DNA from: JAKFVC01 sp040386595
Lineage (GTDB): Bacteria > Planctomycetota > Planctomycetia > Planctomycetales > Planctomycetaceae
Length of the DNA stretch: 10,672 nt
Assembly (NCBI GenBank): GCA_040386595.1
Contig: JAZKFE010000358.1
Span: forward strand, 1 to 10,672
Direction: 5' to 3'
Position 1 is the stretch's first letter. The number at the start of each line of letters is the position of its first letter. Shown here one piece after another: positions 7,192 to 10,672 of this stretch. The translations under genes were made by a program, and so were the position numbers. The notes under the pieces were generated by a model, which searched no databases, was not told where the DNA came from, and worked only from the letters and a program-made list of their open reading frames with translations.

Positions 7192-8484
7192 ATGTCCCTC
7201 GAAAAATCTTGCAATTCCTCGCCCCGGCAGCTGCGCGCTGGCATGGTTGGCCTGGGAATGATCTTTGACGAAACCTACCGCCCCTTCTTCGAGCGGGCTC
7301 ACGCCGAATCGATCTATGATAGACGTTTCGGGGTGCTCGACGTGCCTCTGGCTGCCGTCGCTTCACGCACGGGCAGCCGCGCCGAAAAATACCGCCAGTC
7401 CGCCGGCGCCAAGATTTCGCCCTTCGTCAGTTTTTCGGGGGAAGAATCGATCGAGCAACTAGTGGCATCGGATGTTGACTTCGTCTGCATTGCGACTCCC
7501 GATAATCGCCATTTCTCGGCGGCGAAGACGGCATTGCTGGCCGGGAAGCACATCATCATCGAAAAGCCGTCGGTGCTGTCGCTGGCGGAACTGGATGAAC
7601 TGGTCCAACTGGCCGAACAGAAACAGCTGATTGCCAAGGTGGTGTATCACAAGCTGCTGGACCCGGACCACAAGAAACTGCGGACACTGGTCTCGGACCA
7701 AGTTTTGTCGCACGTCAACAACGGTTATTGCTCGTTGCTGGAGCCGAAAAGCATCTCCGGCGGCCAGTTTGCCGAGTGGATTACCGGCCGCAATCCGGGC
7801 ACTTACGTCGCCGTGCACTATATTAAGCTGATCGACTTTACGTTCGGCGGACGCCTGAAAACGATTACCGCCACCGGTCAACGCGGCCTGGTTGGGCCGC
7901 AGGATGGTCCCACGTGGGACAGCTGTCAGATGCGGATGATCTATGAATACGCGTCCGGCCGAGAAGCGGCGTTCGACATTCACACGTCGTGGGTCACCCC
8001 CGACAATTTCCCTGGCTATGTCGAACAGGAAGTACAGTTTCGCTTCGACAATGGGATCTGGAATGGCCACAGCCGCAAGCGAGGCGTGGAGTGCACCGTT
8101 GAGGGCCGAACGCCGTTCACCCTCAAGACGACCATGAACAACCACTATAATGGTACGTTCTTGGAGCCGTGGGGCGAGCGGTCTCAACGTGGCTATGGTA
8201 TTGAGGTTCTCGAACGATTTGTCCGCGAAGTCGCGTTCGTTGAGCTAGGTGGAGCTGCGGCCGAGCGAGAACACAGATTCCAATCAATCCGCAATTTAAC
8301 GTATAATGATCTGGCTGCGGATCGTCAGACCGTGGCGGCGGTACAGGGGTTGGAAGCGATCCTGGACCACCAGTACCGCGGTCAGCCCGACTGTGTCGTA
8401 CGGGTGAATGATCGAGCTGGCGGATTGGCGTTGTATCGTCCGGGGGCCGCCGAACCTGATGTCCTGTATGCTCCGCCCGTGTGA
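7192..8484 (+). CDS. Gfo/Idh/MocA family oxidoreductase (430 aa)
   Basis: NAD(P)-dependent dehydrogenase-like protein of the Gfo/Idh/MocA family, whose members oxidise or reduce sugars, cyclitols and related hydroxyl compounds, normally in the cytoplasm. From the chosen start, the Rossmann dinucleotide motif is GMVGLGM (17-23); the end of the second strand reads AVASRTGSRAEKY (55-67), where Ser58-Arg59 in place of an acidic residue hints at NADP(H), an inference. CIATPDNRH (99-107) and IIIEKPS (121-127, with the conserved Lys125 of EKP) follow. The helix that usually reads GGxxxDxxxH is here GTYVAVHYIKLIDF (203-216), keeping His209 but with Tyr at the usual Asp position. The substrate cannot be named. 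The ATG at 7192 is chosen because Rossmann homology begins soon after it; an in-frame ATG at 7114 would add 26 unrelated residues. The ribosome binding site is poor at both. No signal peptide is seen. It is codirectional with both neighbours but 158 bases from the preceding gene. Confidence 0.92.
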   Translation: MSLEKSCNSSPRQLRAGMVGLGMIFDETYRPFFERAHAESIYDRRFGVLDVPLAAVASRTGSRAEKYRQSAGAKISPFVSFSGEESIEQLVASDVDFVCIATPDNRHFSAAKTALLAGKHIIIEKPSVLSLAELDELVQLAEQKQLIAKVVYHKLLDPDHKKLRTLVSDQVLSHVNNGYCSLLEPKSISGGQFAEWITGRNPGTYVAVHYIKLIDFTFGGRLKTITATGQRGLVGPQDGPTWDSCQMRMIYEYASGREAAFDIHTSWVTPDNFPGYVEQEVQFRFDNGIWNGHSRKRGVECTVEGRTPFTLKTTMNNHYNGTFLEPWGERSQRGYGIEVLERFVREVAFVELGGAAAEREHRFQSIRNLTYNDLAADRQTVAAVQGLEAILDHQYRGQPDCVVRVNDRAGGLALYRPGAAEPDVLYAPPV

Positions 8485-8563
8485 GCCAATCCCGGCCGGT
8501 GATGGGGCATGATGTACGATCGTGGTGCCTCAGTCAGTCGGGATTTCATCTCTCCGCGGCGAA

Positions 8564-8593
8564 GAGTGTGACGCTCGCGATTTTTTTGCGAGC
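8564..8593 (+). terminator. Possible terminator after the oxidoreductase gene
   Basis: A short stem GAGTG-TGA-CGCTC (8564-8576, one G-T pair) is followed by GCGA and a run of seven T at 8581-8587. An alternative fold pairs GCTCGC (8573-8578) with GCGAGC (8588-8593), placing the T run in the loop. The first fold resembles a weak intrinsic terminator for the upstream gene. It lies 46-75 bases upstream of the clpS start. Confidence 0.35.
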
Positions 8594-8638
8594 AACAGGT
8601 CTCATTCCTGACCGGGCCAGGTAGCAGAGTGACAAAAC

Positions 8639-8989
8639 ATGAATGATGTGGAAGAACGCACCGAGCAAGAAGTGGTCGTCACGACGGCACGTCCCGCTCC
8701 GGTCAACAAACCGAAGCGTCAGCCGCGTTATGCCGTGATCGTGCTGAATGACGACCTACATACCTATGAATACGTGATTCAGGCGCTGGCCAAAGTGTTT
8801 GGCTATCCCATTGAACGCGGTTTTCAGCTGGCGTACGAAATCGATACCAAAGGACGAGCCATCGTCTGGACTGGGGCTCTGGAAATCGCCGAGTTAAAAC
8901 GAGACCAGATCCGTGGCATGGGACCGGATGTCTTCGCGGGCAAGCCGGTCGACTTTCCTCTGGGGGTTGAGCTGGAGCCCATTGAATAG
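8639..8989 (+). CDS. clpS: ClpS, ATP-dependent Clp protease adaptor (116 aa)
   Basis: ClpS binds the N-terminal domain of the ClpA or ClpC unfoldase and delivers proteins with destabilising N-terminal residues (N-degrons) to ClpP in the cytoplasm. The first 30 or so residues are a variable, probably flexible extension rich in Pro, Lys and Arg. The core begins at YAVIVLNDDLHTYEYVIQAL (31-50), with the hallmark Asn37-Asp38-Asp39, and continues through AKVFGYPIERGFQLAYEIDTKGRAIVWTG to LEIAELKRDQI (81-91). It aligns with E. coli ClpS without gaps from the NDD motif to residue 69 (offset +3). On that alignment the gate Met40 is Tyr43 and the amino-group-contacting His66 is Asp69, so substrate choice may differ from the E. 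coli protein. The C-terminal tail after GMGPD is divergent. Length is normal. The gene stands alone, with no clpA, clpC or clpP in the window, as is common. The ribosome binding site is weak (GAG about 9 nt upstream). Confidence 0.93.
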   Translation: MNDVEERTEQEVVVTTARPAPVNKPKRQPRYAVIVLNDDLHTYEYVIQALAKVFGYPIERGFQLAYEIDTKGRAIVWTGALEIAELKRDQIRGMGPDVFAGKPVDFPLGVELEPIE

Positions 8990-9022
8990 ATCATCCTTGA
9001 ATCGCGTATTGCCCGTATTTTA

Positions 9023-9038
9023 ACCGTCGGCCGACGGT
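9023..9038. repeat. Perfect 16-bp palindrome downstream of clpS
   Basis: ACCGTCGGCCGACGGT, uninterrupted and starting 34 bases after the clpS stop. As RNA it could only fold with a tight loop, and no T run follows on the plus strand. On the minus strand it is followed by TTAAAATAC. It may be a protein-binding site, a weak terminator or a dispersed palindrome; the sequence does not decide. Confidence 0.5.
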
Positions 9039-9195
9039 CGCGAACCAAGACAAACACCGAGTTGTCCATTAGAATTCCCAGTCCTCGCCTCGCACACCAA
9101 CCGGAGCGACGTGATTGTCAGGAAGCGATTGAAAACGGCTTTCTGAACGAATCGTGTCGCTCACCAATGTCGTTGTTCTTGAAAATTCTCGAATT

Positions 9196-9200
9196 TGGAG
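9196..9200 (+). promoter_or_regulatory. Ribosome binding site of the aminotransferase gene
   Basis: TGGAG lies 9 nt before the ATG at 9210. It supports that ATG over the in-frame TTG at 9195, which overlaps this very motif. Confidence 0.65.
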
Positions 9201-9209
9201 CCTGCCTGC

Positions 9210-10598
9210 ATGACGCCGATTCAGCACCGTGGCGAAGAGAAATCCAACGCAGTTCGTGCCACAATTACACAACGCGAACCCCTCGCTCTGCGTACCTTTA
9301 CCCCCACTCAGGCCGTCCTGGCCAAGTCGGCGGGGATTTTTCACTGGACCGCTGAAGGCCGCAAGCTCTATGACTTCTCGTCGGGTGTGCTGGTCGCCAA
9401 TCTCGGGCACAATCCGACTCGGTGGTTTCAACGCTTCATCCAATACATGCAGTGGCCGACGTCCGTCTGTGGTGGCATCACTGCCAAGGCTGACGAGTAC
9501 CTGGAAGCCGTCGCCCTGACCGCTTACAACGCCATGACCCCGATCGAAGCCGAGGCTTCCGAGCGATTGGTCAAGAACATTCAATCGTGGCCGGGCGGCA
9601 AGCGTCTCGACACGGTGATGTGGGCCGCATCGGGTTCAGAAGCCGTTCAGAAGGCGCTGTGGGCTTGCCTGCATCGTGATGAAAAACGAGATCTGATTGT
9701 CGCCACCCGGTTCGGTTTCCACGGCAAAAAGGGTCTGGCCGGCGCGGTGACCGGTTCTGAAAAGGACAAGGATCGCGATCCTCGTGTGAAGTTTATCAGC
9801 TTCCCCATGCAGGAAGTCGATGACGTCTCCAAGTACGGTCAGCCGATCGATCTCGCCCCGTATCAGCAGGAGCTGGAAGCGCTGTGGAAAGAATACGGCA
9901 GCCGACTCAACTGTTTGATTACCGAGCCTTATCTGGGTGGCGGCGGCAGTTATCATCCCCCCGCGGCCTATCTGCAGATGGTCGAAAAGTTCTGCCGTCA
10001 GCATGATATCCTCTTCATTCTCGACGAGGTCCAAGCCAACTTCGGTCGCACCGGCCGCATGTTTGCGTTTGAAGCCTATGGTTTGGAACCCGATTTCGTG
10101 GTTCTGGGCAAGGGCTTGGGCAACGGCGTGGCGGTGAGTGCCACCGTTGGTCGCGGCGACATCATGAGCTGCCTCAAGTACGGTGAAGCCTCCGACACTT
10201 GGAGTGCCAATCCGCTGAGTTGCGCGTCGGTTCTCGCGACATTGGACGAGTTTGAAGCCACCGACGTGTTGGCTCATACCCGCAGCCTGACACCGTTGTT
10301 CTTCGAAGGCTTGAACCGGTTGAAGGAAACGGGACTGGTTGTGAAAGTCCGCGGTGAGGGCCTTGTCTTCGGTATTCAATGCGCTCCGGCTGGCAAGTTC
10401 ACCGATAAGGAAATCGCTTCAAAAATCGTCGAAACTTGTTACCACGGTCGCGGCGATATCGGCATCCATTTGCTGGGAGCTTTGTCCGGCAATGTAATTC
10501 GCATCAGTCCGCCGATGGTGATTACCGAACAGCAGGCGAAAGAGTCCCTGCAGTTCTTCATTGAACTGGTGCAATCGCTGGCGAAGCAGCTGGCGTAA
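9210..10598 (+). CDS. Class III PLP-dependent aminotransferase (462 aa)
   Basis: Cytoplasmic fold-type I aminotransferase of class III (the group of 4-aminobutyrate, acetylornithine and omega-amino acid aminotransferases). It moves an amino group, usually from an omega-amine or amino acid to a keto acid, using pyridoxal phosphate. From the ATG at 9210: KLYDFSSGVLVANLGHNP (52-69) is the N-terminal substrate region; AASGSEAVQKALW (139-151) is the phosphate-binding turn; FGFHGKKG (168-175) stacks on the cofactor ring; ITEPYLGGGGSYHPP (237-251) and FILDEVQANFGRTGRMFAFE (269-288) follow, with Asp272 expected to hold the pyridine nitrogen; LGKGLGNG (299-306) contains the Schiff-base Lys301; TWSANPLSCASVLATLD (330-346) and VIRISPPMVIT (429-439) complete the family pattern. 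All key residues are present, so it should be active. Substrate cannot be named from sequence alone. It is preceded by a 220-base gap after clpS, so it probably has its own promoter, and a strong hairpin follows. Confidence 0.95.
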   Translation: MTPIQHRGEEKSNAVRATITQREPLALRTFTPTQAVLAKSAGIFHWTAEGRKLYDFSSGVLVANLGHNPTRWFQRFIQYMQWPTSVCGGITAKADEYLEAVALTAYNAMTPIEAEASERLVKNIQSWPGGKRLDTVMWAASGSEAVQKALWACLHRDEKRDLIVATRFGFHGKKGLAGAVTGSEKDKDRDPRVKFISFPMQEVDDVSKYGQPIDLAPYQQELEALWKEYGSRLNCLITEPYLGGGGSYHPPAAYLQMVEKFCRQHDILFILDEVQANFGRTGRMFAFEAYGLEPDFVVLGKGLGNGVAVSATVGRGDIMSCLKYGEASDTWSANPLSCASVLATLDEFEATDVLAHTRSLTPLFFEGLNRLKETGLVVKVRGEGLVFGIQCAPAGKFTDKEIASKIVETCYHGRGDIGIHLLGALSGNVIRISPPMVITEQQAKESLQFFIELVQSLAKQLA

Positions 10599-10615
10599 TA
10601 GACCGCGACAGATAA

Positions 10616-10648
10616 ATCATCACCCCGACAGCAAGTCGGGGTGATGAT
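10616..10648 (+). terminator. Hairpin after the aminotransferase gene, probable terminator
   Basis: Perfect 14-bp stem ATCATCACCCCGAC (10616-10629) with 10635-10648 around a 5-base AGCAA loop, starting 18 bases after the stop codon. The stem is GC-rich at its top, as in intrinsic terminators, but the following sequence is only mildly T-rich (TAGTCGTTGTTCG). Confidence 0.7.
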
Positions 10649-10655
10649 AGTCGTT

Positions 10656-10670
10656 GTTCGCTCCGCGAAC
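10656..10670. repeat. Short hairpin GTTCGC-TCC-GCGAAC at the window edge
   Basis: Perfect 6-bp stem with a 3-base loop, directly after the aminotransferase hairpin. It may be part of a longer repeat that runs past the window end. Confidence 0.5.
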
Positions 10671-10672
10671 TG

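Noticed and set aside
7459..8187. 242-codon minus-strand frame opposite the oxidoreductase gene
   Set aside because: Antisense shadow with no family resemblance.
2912..8484. The MFS, spermidine-synthase-like and oxidoreductase genes as one operon forming a new pathway
   Set aside because: Gaps of 282 and 158 bases and a strong hairpin after the MFS gene argue against one transcript, and no shared substrate can be deduced.
9636..10379. 247-codon minus-strand frame opposite the aminotransferase gene
   Set aside because: Antisense shadow; the plus-strand frame has every catalytic motif of the class III aminotransferases.

Overview
The window looks like ordinary chromosomal DNA from a member of the Planctomycetes. 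The evidence is a Tat-exported DUF1501 protein with the C-terminal signature typical of that phylum, a DUF2127 membrane protein, a planctomycete-style ClpS, and dispersed palindromic repeats of a kind I remember from these genomes (including the hairpin whose translation reads GEAPAEP...AGASPSQ). The assignment rests on recognising families by eye, not on a database search.

Layout, left to right. Positions 1-327 hold no gene but contain a nested inverted-repeat structure. Two genes follow on the minus strand: a DUF1501 protein (328-1761) and, upstream of it, a four-helix DUF2127 membrane protein (2137-2613). A 375-base gap between them carries a perfect-length 35-bp hairpin. All later genes are on the plus strand: an MFS transporter with a very large extracytoplasmic insertion (2912-4684, followed by a strong hairpin), a polytopic membrane protein fused to a spermidine-synthase-like domain (4967-7033), a Gfo/Idh/MocA oxidoreductase (7192-8484), ClpS (8639-8989), and a class III PLP aminotransferase (9210-10598, followed by a strong hairpin).

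The genes do not form an obvious single pathway or operon. Gaps of 150-300 bases separate most of them, and hairpins close at least two of the units. Plausible individual roles are solute uptake (MFS), sugar or cyclitol redox chemistry (Gfo/Idh/MocA), amino-group transfer (aminotransferase) and N-degron recognition for Clp proteolysis (ClpS). The functions of DUF1501, DUF2127 and the fused spermidine-synthase-like protein are not established.

I found no CRISPR array, transposase, tRNA, rRNA or phage gene, and no convincing new multi-gene system. The points most worth a second look are the roughly 155-residue periplasmic insertion with a degenerate internal repeat in the MFS protein, the changed substrate-pocket residues in ClpS, the missing Asp in the oxidoreductase catalytic motif, the DUF1501 gene without its usual partner, and the repeat structures.
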